Shown here: positions 1-7,083 of the stretch, piece after piece
Position numbering within the stretch: position 1 is the first letter of the stretch
Layout of the letters: every line of letters begins with the position of its first letter
NCBI GenBank assembly: GCA_965230205.1
Contig: OZ245996.1
Location: forward strand, 2,604,001-2,668,000
DNA: 64,000 nt
Direction of reading: 5' to 3'
Source: CANLBN01 sp965230205
Lineage (GTDB): Bacteria; Pseudomonadota; Gammaproteobacteria; Pseudomonadales; Cellvibrionaceae
Made by a program: the position numbers and the translations under genes
Notes under the pieces: generated by a model
The model's input: the letters and a program-made list of their open reading frames with translations, nothing else
Told to the model about the DNA's origin: nothing
The model's database searches: none

Positions 1-69
1 CACAAAAAACGTGGCCTCCGCGGGACGGCTTACGCGTTGCTTCAGCCGCCCCTTAGCAAGGCGTTAGGG
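1..69 (+). repeat. attC site, 3' half (integron)
   Basis: The window opens inside an attC recombination site. Its end, AGCAAGGCGTTAG (55-67), is identical to the end of the complete attC at 1227-1347, and GTTAGGG at 63-69 fits the R' box consensus GTTRRRY. The left half lies outside the window. The cassette start GTTAGGGGC is complementary to the GCCCTAAC that closes the same cassette at 1227-1234, as expected for a cassette that was once a circle. Confidence 0.85.
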
Positions 70-1341
70 GCAAAATAGAAATTAAGGCGTCTGACCAAAT
101 TATTTCTGATATAGTCTAATTTTATATGCGAAAGAGCTAATGAAAACGTTGAATACTCAAGAAGCTTATGATCTATTTAAAAAAGGCCGACAAGAGTGGA
201 ATCATTGGGCATCCGAAAATGAAAATTGCCCTGTCGATTTTACGGGGCTTGAATTTGAATTAAGCCAAGAATTAAATTTTTCTGGATTCATTTTTCCAGG
301 AGGAGTTAATTTCAGTAGGAGTAAATTTAATTGCAATAAGCATAGTGAATATGGTTACTTTGATGGAGCAGTATTCAATGGTCCAGTATTGTTTGAAAAC
401 ACCATGTTTCACTCTTTTGCGACCTTTCGAAAAGCCCACTTTCATTCACACGTGAGCTTTTACAAGGCAGAATTGCATTTTCATACTTCTTTTGAATACG
501 CAATATTTGAGAAAAAAGCAACTTTTACTGGCTCCAGATTTTCAGATAAAACAAGAGGGACTTCATTTTTCGGCGCGCAGTTTGAGTTTTTATTCCTTGA
601 TCATTGTAGCTTTAGTAGGGTTCCTGATCTTCGAGTTGCTACCTTTTCCAAAGGGCTTTCCATGCACCAAATGTCTGTGAGCTATAGCAAATCTATTTCT
701 TGGGTCACTAAAAGTCTCAGAGATATCCCCTACGAAAGTATGATGGGGTACGATGATGAAGAAAAACACAGAAGATTGAAAGTCATTGCCAGCGAAGCAA
801 AAGATTATGAAAGTGAGCAAAAATATTTTGCTCAAGAATTAAAGGCTAAGCGTATACGTCATCCTCTATCTCCAAAACACTTGCCAAACTATCTTTACCA
901 GCTTCTTAGTGATTATGGTCAAAGTATTTATAGACCCTTAGTATGGTTATGTTTTTCATGGATACTGTTCGGCTTTTTGCACAAGAGATTGTCGATGGGA
1001 AGCCTTGAAGAGGCAATGATATTCTCTTTTCATCAAATTGTTCCATTACTCTCTTCATCAAAACTTTATTTTTCCGATTACGACAAATTTATTTATGCAT
1101 CATGGTATATGCCATATGTTTTGGTGATTGAAAATGTTGTGGGTGTAATTTTGATTTTTCTATTCGGGTTAGCACTTCGACGTAGGTTTAGAATGTAGAT
1201 TTTTTATGGGTATGGACAAATATTAAGCCCTAACAAGCTGCTCCAATTGACGCAGCGGTCTACTTTCCTTTTTGTGCATGTCGCTGACGCCCCATTGTTG
1301 CACAAAGGCTCACTTCAACCGCTGCGCAATTGAGCAAGGCG
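64..1341 (+). mobile_element. Integron gene cassette 1
   Basis: The cassette is bounded by the G/TT crossover points of two attC sites (G63/T64 and G1341/T1342). It holds one ORF in the usual orientation with its attC at the 3' end. No integrase gene is visible; it would lie to the left, or the array may be an integrase-less attC cluster. The cassette is promoterless as far as I can see. Confidence 0.8.
140..1198 (+). CDS. Pentapeptide-repeat-like membrane protein (cassette gene)
   Basis: This 352-residue protein has an N-terminal two-thirds rich in phenylalanine-centred five-residue steps (for example FDGAVFNGPVLF and FRKAHFHSHVSF, roughly residues 35-150), the pattern of pentapeptide-repeat beta-helices. 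The C-terminus has two or three hydrophobic segments (about residues 265-280 and 325-347) and ends in a basic tail (RRRFRM), so it is probably membrane-anchored. Proteins of this build are common in integron cassettes, but their function is not established. It is the only gene of its cassette and is followed directly by attC. The fold assignment is from repeat pattern only. Confidence 0.75.
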   Translation: MKTLNTQEAYDLFKKGRQEWNHWASENENCPVDFTGLEFELSQELNFSGFIFPGGVNFSRSKFNCNKHSEYGYFDGAVFNGPVLFENTMFHSFATFRKAHFHSHVSFYKAELHFHTSFEYAIFEKKATFTGSRFSDKTRGTSFFGAQFEFLFLDHCSFSRVPDLRVATFSKGLSMHQMSVSYSKSISWVTKSLRDIPYESMMGYDDEEKHRRLKVIASEAKDYESEQKYFAQELKAKRIRHPLSPKHLPNYLYQLLSDYGQSIYRPLVWLCFSWILFGFLHKRLSMGSLEEAMIFSFHQIVPLLSSSKLYFSDYDKFIYASWYMPYVLVIENVVGVILIFLFGLALRRRFRM

Positions 1342-1347
1342 TTAGAT
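1227..1347 (+). repeat. attC site (complete)
   Basis: R'' is GCCCTAAC (1227-1234) and R' is GTTAGAT (1341-1347). The inner arms pair: GCTGCTCCAATTGACGCAGC (1237-1256) is largely complementary to the stretch 1321-1336. The central part is imperfect, as usual for long attC sites of chromosomal integrons. This is the substrate for single-strand recombination by an integron integrase. Confidence 0.9.
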
Positions 1348-1758
1348 TTCAATAAAAGGTAATGTCTTCATGTCAATAGAGCCATTTATAAAGTCCAGCA
1401 ATATAAAAACTTCGCTTGAATTTTATAGTGATATCCTAGATTTTAAAGTGATTCAAGCTCCCGACCCGAACCCAGAAGATTTTTTATCAGTCTATGCCTT
1501 CTTAGAGCGAGAGGGTAGTTTTGTGCACATTTCAGAGCACTCGGGAGATGGTGTTTTTGGAAATGTGCTCTATATCAGAGTGAAAAATTTAGACGCAACG
1601 TATCAAGCCTTTTTAAATAACGGCTTGCAAGTACAAGACAAAGCTGGCATTACAATGGAACCAGTAACTCAAACTTGGGGAATGAAAGAATTTTACGTGG
1701 CCGATCCAGATGGAAACCGAATCAGGTTTGGGCAACCAATTGATTAATAATTCTAACA
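1342..1758 (+). mobile_element. Integron gene cassette 2, attC truncated
   Basis: The cassette begins TTAGAT at the previous attC and ends in TCTAACAAG (1753-1761), which is complementary to its own start (GTTAGA) as an R'' box should be. The rest of the expected attC (arms and a closing GCGTTAG) is absent. A hairpin terminator follows immediately and no further GCGTTAG occurs downstream. This marks the broken right edge of the array. Confidence 0.7.
1370..1747 (+). CDS. VOC/glyoxalase-fold protein (cassette gene)
   Basis: This 125-residue protein matches a single vicinal-oxygen-chelate unit pair: an N-terminal beta-alpha motif (EPFIKSSNIKTSLEFYSDILDFKV) and a C-terminal metal-site region (KEFYVADPDGNRIRFGQ), where the last part is the typical F-DPDGN-I-F signature of glyoxalase/bleomycin-resistance/dioxygenase relatives. 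Substrate cannot be told. Members carried on integrons include fosfomycin and bleomycin resistance proteins, but nothing here singles those out. It is the sole gene of the last cassette. Confidence 0.85.
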   Translation: MSIEPFIKSSNIKTSLEFYSDILDFKVIQAPDPNPEDFLSVYAFLEREGSFVHISEHSGDGVFGNVLYIRVKNLDATYQAFLNNGLQVQDKAGITMEPVTQTWGMKEFYVADPDGNRIRFGQPID

Positions 1759-1767
1759 AGCACATTA

Positions 1768-1800
1768 AAAAATGCCCGTTATACTTGGGCATTTTATGCT
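1768..1800. terminator. Bidirectional intrinsic terminator
   Basis: AAAATGCCC (1769-1777) pairs perfectly with GGGCATTTT (1787-1795), with an A-run before and a T-run after. It can stop transcription from cassette 2 and from the opposing SDR gene at 1843-2640. Confidence 0.75.
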
Positions 1801-1842
1801 GTTCTTTTCTATTTTTTCGGAATTATAGTTGCTTGCTAAAGG

Positions 1843-2640
1843 TTATTGTAAAAACTGAGGCCTTAGCCCTCCTAGTGTGAACCCGCCATCGACCATAATG
1901 CTTTGTCCTGTCACAAAACGTGCATCCTCAGACAGTAGCCATAATACGGTATCAGCGACGTCTTCCGAGTAGCCAACGCGCTGCAATGGTGTGTGGAGGG
2001 CAAAAGGCTGCATGGCTTCTTCGCTGCCAAGTGCAGCTAAGCCCATTGGTGTGGCAATAATTCCTGGGCTTACATTGTTTACGCGAATACCTTTGGCACC
2101 TACTTCTAGGGCGGTTGTTCTCATCATTGCATCTAATGCGCCTTTGGTGGCGGCGTATGCTGCTATTCCTGGCATTGCGCCATGTGCGGTCCATGATGAA
2201 GTGTTAACAATAGAGGCACTTTTTCCCTGTTGAAGAATGGCTTTTAATTGGTATTTCATCGATAGAAAAATACCTTTTAGATTAATCCCCATAATATGGT
2301 CAAATTCTTCAGTGCTTATCTCATTTAAGTATTTAAATTCACCTAAGATGCCGGCGTTATTCCATACTAAATCAAGGCTGCCGAAAGCTTGGATAGTTTC
2401 GGACACCATATTTTCAACTTGCTTTTCATCGCTGATATCTGTGGCTATCGCTTTAGCTTTTCCTCCTGCTGTCTGAATAATATCGGCGACTTCGTTGAGT
2501 GGTTCTTTCCTGCGCCCGGCGACAACAACTTTAGCACCTTGTTGGCCGAGGCTAATTGCAGCGGCTCGCCCCATACCTGTTCCACCTCCACTGATAAGGG
2601 CCGTTTTGCCTGTAAAGCGTAAAGAGCTTTTATGATTCAT
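1843..2640 (-). CDS. SDR-family NAD(P)-dependent oxidoreductase
   Basis: This is a classical short-chain dehydrogenase of 265 residues. The cofactor glycine motif SGGGTGMG is at residues 17-24, NNAG at 94-97, the catalytic Ser near 148-149, and YAATK (Tyr162, Lys166). The C-terminus VTGQSIMVDGGFTLGG is typical of the family. The substrate is not predictable. It is divergent from the LysR gene at 2764, which probably regulates it, with about 120 bp between the starts. Its 3' end faces the integron edge and the shared terminator. Confidence 0.9.
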   Translation of the reverse strand: MNHKSSLRFTGKTALISGGGTGMGRAAAISLGQQGAKVVVAGRRKEPLNEVADIIQTAGGKAKAIATDISDEKQVENMVSETIQAFGSLDLVWNNAGILGEFKYLNEISTEEFDHIMGINLKGIFLSMKYQLKAILQQGKSASIVNTSSWTAHGAMPGIAAYAATKGALDAMMRTTALEVGAKGIRVNNVSPGIIATPMGLAALGSEEAMQPFALHTPLQRVGYSEDVADTVLWLLSEDARFVTGQSIMVDGGFTLGGLRPQFLQ

Positions 2641-2763
2641 GTAGTTCTCCCAATATAATATGTAGTTAAAACGCTGTTTTTACTCATCAAAAGGAGAATA
2701 CATTGGCCACTATTGTTTGATAATATTGTATTTATTGAAAACACTATAAAGAAATACTATGTA

Positions 2764-3660
2764 ATGAATTTATTTGCCAGCATGCGTGTATTCGTAAAGA
2801 TTGTCGATAAAGGGAGCCTGACAGCTGCTGCTAAGGCTTTGAATTTATCCTCCGCAATGGTCGGCAATCATCTGCAGGCCTTAGAAGATCACCTTGGTGT
2901 TATGTTGCTTTATCGAACAACAAGACGACAAAACCTAACGGATTTCGGGCTTCAGTATTATCATCGCTGTGTGGACATACTAGAAAGGGTCACTGATGCT
3001 GAGCAGCCAGCATTAGACGATAATAAAAATCCGTCGGGAATACTGAGAATAACTGCCCCTATCTCTTTTGGGAGTGAAGCATTAATACCCTTATTAAATC
3101 AGTTCTATCGCGATTACCCTGATATTATTGTTGATCTTGTTTTAGGTGATCGTATTTTTGATCTGGTCGAAGATGATTTTGATGTTGCGATTCGTATCGG
3201 TGAAATTCCTGACTCAGGAATGATTGCACGTAGACTTGGCCTTTATAAAATGTCAGTTTGTGCATCTCCTGAATACATAGAGCAGCACGGATGTCCTGTA
3301 ACGCCAGAGCAACTTGCCAATCACAATTGCATTCAATTCAAATCATTGGAGACAGTATGGAAATTTGAGGATAACGGCAAGAGAATCGAGGTGAGTGTTT
3401 CTGGTAATTTAAAAGTTAATAATGGCCAAGCCTTAAAAAAGGCGGCTCTTGAAGGCTTAGGCATTATTATGCAGCCTAAGCTTGTGATCAAAGGTGAGAT
3501 TGATAGTGGAAACTTAGTTGAACTCTTTGCAGATTATCAATTGCCAGCCCGCGAAATGAGTATTGTCTATTTACGTGATCGATATATGCCTGCAAAAATA
3601 CGTTGTTTTATTGACTTTATGACAGAACATTTTTCTAATAAAAATGATAAAAGTATTTAA
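2764..3660 (+). CDS. LysR-family transcriptional regulator
   Basis: This 298-residue protein has an N-terminal winged HTH (MRVFVKIVDKGSLTAAAKAL..., residues 5-65) and a periplasmic-binding-protein-like effector domain with typical phrases (ILRITAPISFG; GDRIFDLVEDDFDVAIRIG). I chose ATG 2764 because the HTH begins right after it. An in-frame upstream start at 2713 would add 17 unrelated residues. The branch is that of regulators of neighbouring SDR or quinone-reductase genes, so the divergent SDR gene is the likely target. Confidence 0.9.
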   Translation: MNLFASMRVFVKIVDKGSLTAAAKALNLSSAMVGNHLQALEDHLGVMLLYRTTRRQNLTDFGLQYYHRCVDILERVTDAEQPALDDNKNPSGILRITAPISFGSEALIPLLNQFYRDYPDIIVDLVLGDRIFDLVEDDFDVAIRIGEIPDSGMIARRLGLYKMSVCASPEYIEQHGCPVTPEQLANHNCIQFKSLETVWKFEDNGKRIEVSVSGNLKVNNGQALKKAALEGLGIIMQPKLVIKGEIDSGNLVELFADYQLPAREMSIVYLRDRYMPAKIRCFIDFMTEHFSNKNDKSI

Positions 3661-3662
3661 AA

Positions 3663-3690
3663 GCCTAGCGCTTACAGCTAGGCGTGCCTT
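3663..3690 (-). terminator. Terminator of the CbiX operon
   Basis: GCCTAGC (3663-3669) and GCTAGGC (3677-3683) form a 7-bp stem. On the minus strand it is followed by TTTT. It overlaps the last codons and stop of the CbiX gene. Confidence 0.6.
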
Positions 3691-4903
3691 CTAGTTCTGC
3701 TTTAATTGCTTTTTCTTCATCAATAATATTTTGTGGAAATTGCCCCATAAAACAGCAACAAATATTTTCATTAATCATTGTGCGTGGGCCATGGGGATGG
3801 CCTATATGCTTATAGGGGGCATGGCTGTGCGAGTGGCTATGAGAATGTCCATGTGAGTGGTCGTGTGAGTGTGTATGGTGGTGAGAGTGGCTGTGCGAGT
3901 GTGAATGCTCGTTTACCAGTGTCAACTTAGCTTCGTCATCTTCAGGGTCTAGATGCGCCTCTTCATTTTTTAGCCGCTGAAGCTCTTCATTTTGTTGAAG
4001 CTCTTTTGTCTCGGGTTGAAACTCGGCGTGATGATGGTGGACATCAACTTCACCGCGAACCAGCCTTTCCTGAAAATCCTGCATAAGTGAAAGTGATTGA
4101 CCAGCTCCTGTGACATTGCCATTAATTGTTTCGTCAATACGTGCAATAAATGTATTAATCACATGGGATTGATCGCGTAAATAATTGGCTTTTAAAAATT
4201 TTATATCAGGATTTTCTTTAGCAACTTTATCGACATAGCCATAGATGCGATCAATCAGTCGACCGCCAAAAAGAAAATAGGGTGCGACAACAATTTTCTT
4301 AAAACCCAGTTTAACAGCCATCTCCAGACCGCGGCCAACAGAAGGGAAGGTGACGCCAGAATAAACAGTTTCTGCCCAGCCAAAGCCTAAGTTTTCGCAA
4401 ACAATACGAGTTAACTTATTGGCTTCGGCATTCGCCTCAGTGACAGAGGTGCCACGCCCAACGGTGACTAACATAGTGTCGTATAGCTCACCAGCAGCAG
4501 GCGTTTCGGTATCGATATTTAAAGCTTCCAGTATTCTCGCTTGGAAAGCATTGATCATTTCCTGGTGCAGACCCAATTCTTTCCCGTATTCTATTTGCAA
4601 GCCAGGGTGTTTCTCTTGGTAGGTGGTAAGTACCGAAGGAATATCATTTTTAGCATGAGTAGCCGCGAATAACATACCGGGGACTGCATAGATTTTTTTA
4701 ACGCCTTGCTCAACCAGACTATCAAGAGCCATATGAATATTAGGTGCGGAGTACTCTAAAAACCCATACTCTACTTTTAACTCCGGAAAGCGACTTTTTA
4801 GCCCTTTTGCTAATAAACTGAATTCCCTCTCAGCTATTTTGGCTCGGCTGCCATGGCCACAGATGAGGACGCCTTCGTTTTCAGAGAGTTGTTCGATATT
4901 CAT
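3665..4903 (-). CDS. cbiX: Two-domain CbiX-type sirohydrochlorin chelatase with His-rich tail
   Basis: This 412-residue protein has two consecutive CbiX domains. The first has GHGSR with His17 and TH at His83, the metal-inserting histidines of the family. The second (about residues 140-265) has lost them (TVGRGTS). A hinge follows, then a long His/Ser tract (about residues 335-370) and a C-terminal Cys cluster (NICCCFMG). CbiX inserts cobalt early into sirohydrochlorin in the anaerobic B12 route; relatives (SirB) insert iron for sirohaem. The same chromosome segment carries cobN, the late aerobic chelatase, so the actual metal here is open. It forms a two-gene unit with the His-rich lipoprotein 12 bp upstream. 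Confidence 0.85.
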   Translation of the reverse strand: MNIEQLSENEGVLICGHGSRAKIAEREFSLLAKGLKSRFPELKVEYGFLEYSAPNIHMALDSLVEQGVKKIYAVPGMLFAATHAKNDIPSVLTTYQEKHPGLQIEYGKELGLHQEMINAFQARILEALNIDTETPAAGELYDTMLVTVGRGTSVTEANAEANKLTRIVCENLGFGWAETVYSGVTFPSVGRGLEMAVKLGFKKIVVAPYFLFGGRLIDRIYGYVDKVAKENPDIKFLKANYLRDQSHVINTFIARIDETINGNVTGAGQSLSLMQDFQERLVRGEVDVHHHHAEFQPETKELQQNEELQRLKNEEAHLDPEDDEAKLTLVNEHSHSHSHSHHHTHSHDHSHGHSHSHSHSHAPYKHIGHPHGPRTMINENICCCFMGQFPQNIIDEEKAIKAELEGTPSCKR

Positions 4904-4915
4904 ACTTATTTGTTT

Positions 4916-5383
4916 CTACTTAATTTTCTGTTCAATACTGATAGTGGTGGAAATGACTTTGCCTTGGTGAGCCAATGGTGAGTGATCATTGGCATTGAGT
5001 GTAACCATTAAATCATATTCACCGGGTCTGAGATCATTCAAGTGATACCATTCACTGTAGATTCTACTTAATTTATGGCCGTTAATATATAAGTGAGCAT
5101 GTCCTTCGCCTGCGATATTTTCTAGATTGACTTTTTCAGGTGTAAAAACGAAGTTTTCGGTTTGTATGTGTAAATTCCAGCCTGCCATGGCATCTTGAGT
5201 AATAGTTGCGTTAATCGTGGGTATCGGTGCCGAGCTATCCAAAGTGGAGACTTCTAATGGTTTATGGTGATGTCCGTGGTCATGATCGCCATGATGGTGA
5301 CCATGGTGATCTCCGGTGGTTTCTTGTTGGCATGCGATTAAGAGAGAAGATACAAGTAAGGCAGCAATAGTGATTTTGTTCAT
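4916..5383 (-). CDS. His-rich putative metal-binding lipoprotein
   Basis: This 155-residue protein has a lipoprotein signal peptide (LLIAC, Cys18) and then an H/D/G-rich tract (about residues 25-40, HHGHHHGDHDHGHHH). It continues as a compact beta-rich domain with conserved-looking GEGHAHLYINGHKLSRIYSEWYHL. The end (NDHSPLAHQGKVISTTISI) resembles small periplasmic metal or copper-site proteins. It is co-oriented with and just upstream of the CbiX chelatase, which suggests a metal-capture role at the cell surface, but this is inference. I do not recognise a named family. Confidence 0.7.
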   Translation of the reverse strand: MNKITIAALLVSSLLIACQQETTGDHHGHHHGDHDHGHHHKPLEVSTLDSSAPIPTINATITQDAMAGWNLHIQTENFVFTPEKVNLENIAGEGHAHLYINGHKLSRIYSEWYHLNDLRPGEYDLMVTLNANDHSPLAHQGKVISTTISIEQKIK

Positions 5384-5559
5384 GGTTCCTGATGATTACC
5401 TCCATTGTTAATAGAATGCATTGAGTTTGAAACGAGGCGATAGTGTTTTGTTGGATGAGGCTTGTCAATCAAAAGTATCACAAATTCCTTAAATAAAATC
5501 TGGTCAGGATAATAGTGTTTTTCTTTAGCTATAAATGTCTTTATACTGCTGTAGCTCGA

Positions 5560-5765
5560 TTTTAGGTTCCAGAGTGGTAGTGTCTAGCTTAGCTGCTATC
5601 AGTCGATGGATTAATAGGGAATGCCTGTAACGTCGTAAGGCGTTAATACCGCAGCTGTCCCCGCAACTGTATGCAACGAGTTGTTACCAATAACCACTGA
5701 TGCAATTAGTAAAAGCATTGGGAAGGTGGTAATGATGATGACCTGTGAGCCAGTAGACCTGCCTT
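5560..5765 (+). ncRNA. Cobalamin (adenosylcobalamin) riboswitch
   Basis: The conserved aptamer elements are present in order: GGGAATGCCTGT-like start (5616-5628), CCGCAGCTGTCCCCGCAACTG (5649-5669), the CCACTG...GGGAAGG internal pair (5693-5726), and the B12 box GAGCCAGTAGACCTGCC (5747-5763). It lies about 225 bp upstream of cobW and should repress the cob operon when B12 is plentiful. Confidence 0.95.
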
Positions 5766-5803
5766 AATCGATAAACCTGATGGTCGGGGAGTGCAATCAG
5801 GGT

Positions 5804-5829
5804 AGGAAATTATTGTTTTCCTCCTTTTA
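5804..5829 (+). terminator. Candidate riboswitch expression-platform hairpin
   Basis: AGGAAA (5804-5809) can pair with TTTCCT (5817-5822), followed by CCTTTT. It is short and may be only part of the switching structure that follows the B12 aptamer. Confidence 0.35.
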
Positions 5830-5989
5830 TCACTTCTGTGCTTATATGTACTGTTTTTGCCTAGGCAGGATTTGTCGCTCCTATGCAGAATTATAGTTCG
5901 ATACTATTCCCGACTTTGATTATTGACGCTTACTATTGCAGCTCGTATTTTTTGAGCTAATAGTATTCTTTCAGTTGTTCGGAGCTCTT

Positions 5990-7069
5990 ATGCAATTAAA
6001 TAAAATCCCCGCCACTATTGTTACTGGCTTCTTAGGCAGTGGTAAAACCACACTTTTATCTAATGTACTGAAACAAGCCGCGGGTAAGCGTATTGCTGTT
6101 ATTGTTAATGAATTTGGTGAATTAGACATTGATGCCGATTTATTGCGTAGTTGTCCTTTAGATTGTAGTGAAGATGACACTGCAACGATTGCTGAGGGTG
6201 AAGACGGTATTTATGAACTGGCCAATGGTTGTATTTGCTGTACAGTAGAAGAAGAGTTCTTGCCGGTGATGAAGCAGTTAGTTGAGCGTCGTGAAGATAT
6301 TGATCATATTCTAATAGAAACCTCTGGTTTAGCCTTGCCTAAACCTTTAGTTCAAGCATTTAACTGGCCTGAAATTAAACAGTATTGTACGGTAGATTCA
6401 GTCATTACTGTTGTTGATGGCCCTGCGGTTGCGGCAGGTCGTTTTGCCAGTGATGAAGAGAAAGTTCAGCAGCAACGTTTAGCTGATGACAGCCTTGACC
6501 ACGACCCCAGTTTAGAAGAGTTATTAGATGATCAGTTGAGTGCCGCTGACTTGGTTGTTGTGAGCAAAAATGATCTTTTGAGTGACGAGAAACGCGAACA
6601 GGTTAAAAAATCAGTGGCAGCCAAAGTCCCTGATTCTGTTAAAACCACCTATGTGAGTAATGGTGAAGTGGCTCTGAATGTATTAATGGGTATAGAGTCT
6701 GCAGCTGAAGAACGTATTGATCATATTCATACCCACCACGATCACCATCATGAGCATGGTGAGCACCATGAACATGCTCATGATCATTTTGATTCCTATG
6801 TTATTCGTGTTGGCGAAGTTGACAGCGATAAAGTACAAACTGTTGTTTCAGAACTGATAGCAAAGCATACCATTTATCGTGCCAAAGGCTTTGCCGCCGT
6901 TCCGGGTAAACCAATGCGGCAGGTTCTTCAAGCAGTCGGTAAGCGTCTGGATTCTCATTTTGATCGCCTTTGGAAAGAGAATGAGCCACGTCAAACACAA
7001 TTGGTTGTTATTGGGAAGGGCTTGGACGAGACTGTACTGACAACCGCTTTAAAAACCGCAGAAGCCTAG
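5990..7069 (+). CDS. cobW: CobW, metal-handling G3E GTPase
   Basis: This 359-residue G3E GTPase has the P-loop GFLGSGKTT near the N-terminus, the Walker B-like ETSGLA, the CxCC metal-site motif GCICC, SKNDLL as the G4 motif, a His-rich stretch (HTHHDHHHEHGEHHEHAHDH, about residues 247-266) and the CobW C-terminal domain. CobW is thought to load cobalt for the CobNST chelatase. I start at ATG 5990, which has GGAG five bases upstream; a longer in-frame start at 5936 would add 18 hydrophobic residues with no support. It is the first gene behind the B12 riboswitch, with cobN 14 bp downstream. Confidence 0.92.
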   Translation: MQLNKIPATIVTGFLGSGKTTLLSNVLKQAAGKRIAVIVNEFGELDIDADLLRSCPLDCSEDDTATIAEGEDGIYELANGCICCTVEEEFLPVMKQLVERREDIDHILIETSGLALPKPLVQAFNWPEIKQYCTVDSVITVVDGPAVAAGRFASDEEKVQQQRLADDSLDHDPSLEELLDDQLSAADLVVVSKNDLLSDEKREQVKKSVAAKVPDSVKTTYVSNGEVALNVLMGIESAAEERIDHIHTHHDHHHEHGEHHEHAHDHFDSYVIRVGEVDSDKVQTVVSELIAKHTIYRAKGFAAVPGKPMRQVLQAVGKRLDSHFDRLWKENEPRQTQLVVIGKGLDETVLTTALKTAEA

Positions 7070-7083
7070 TAGAGATTAGCTAG

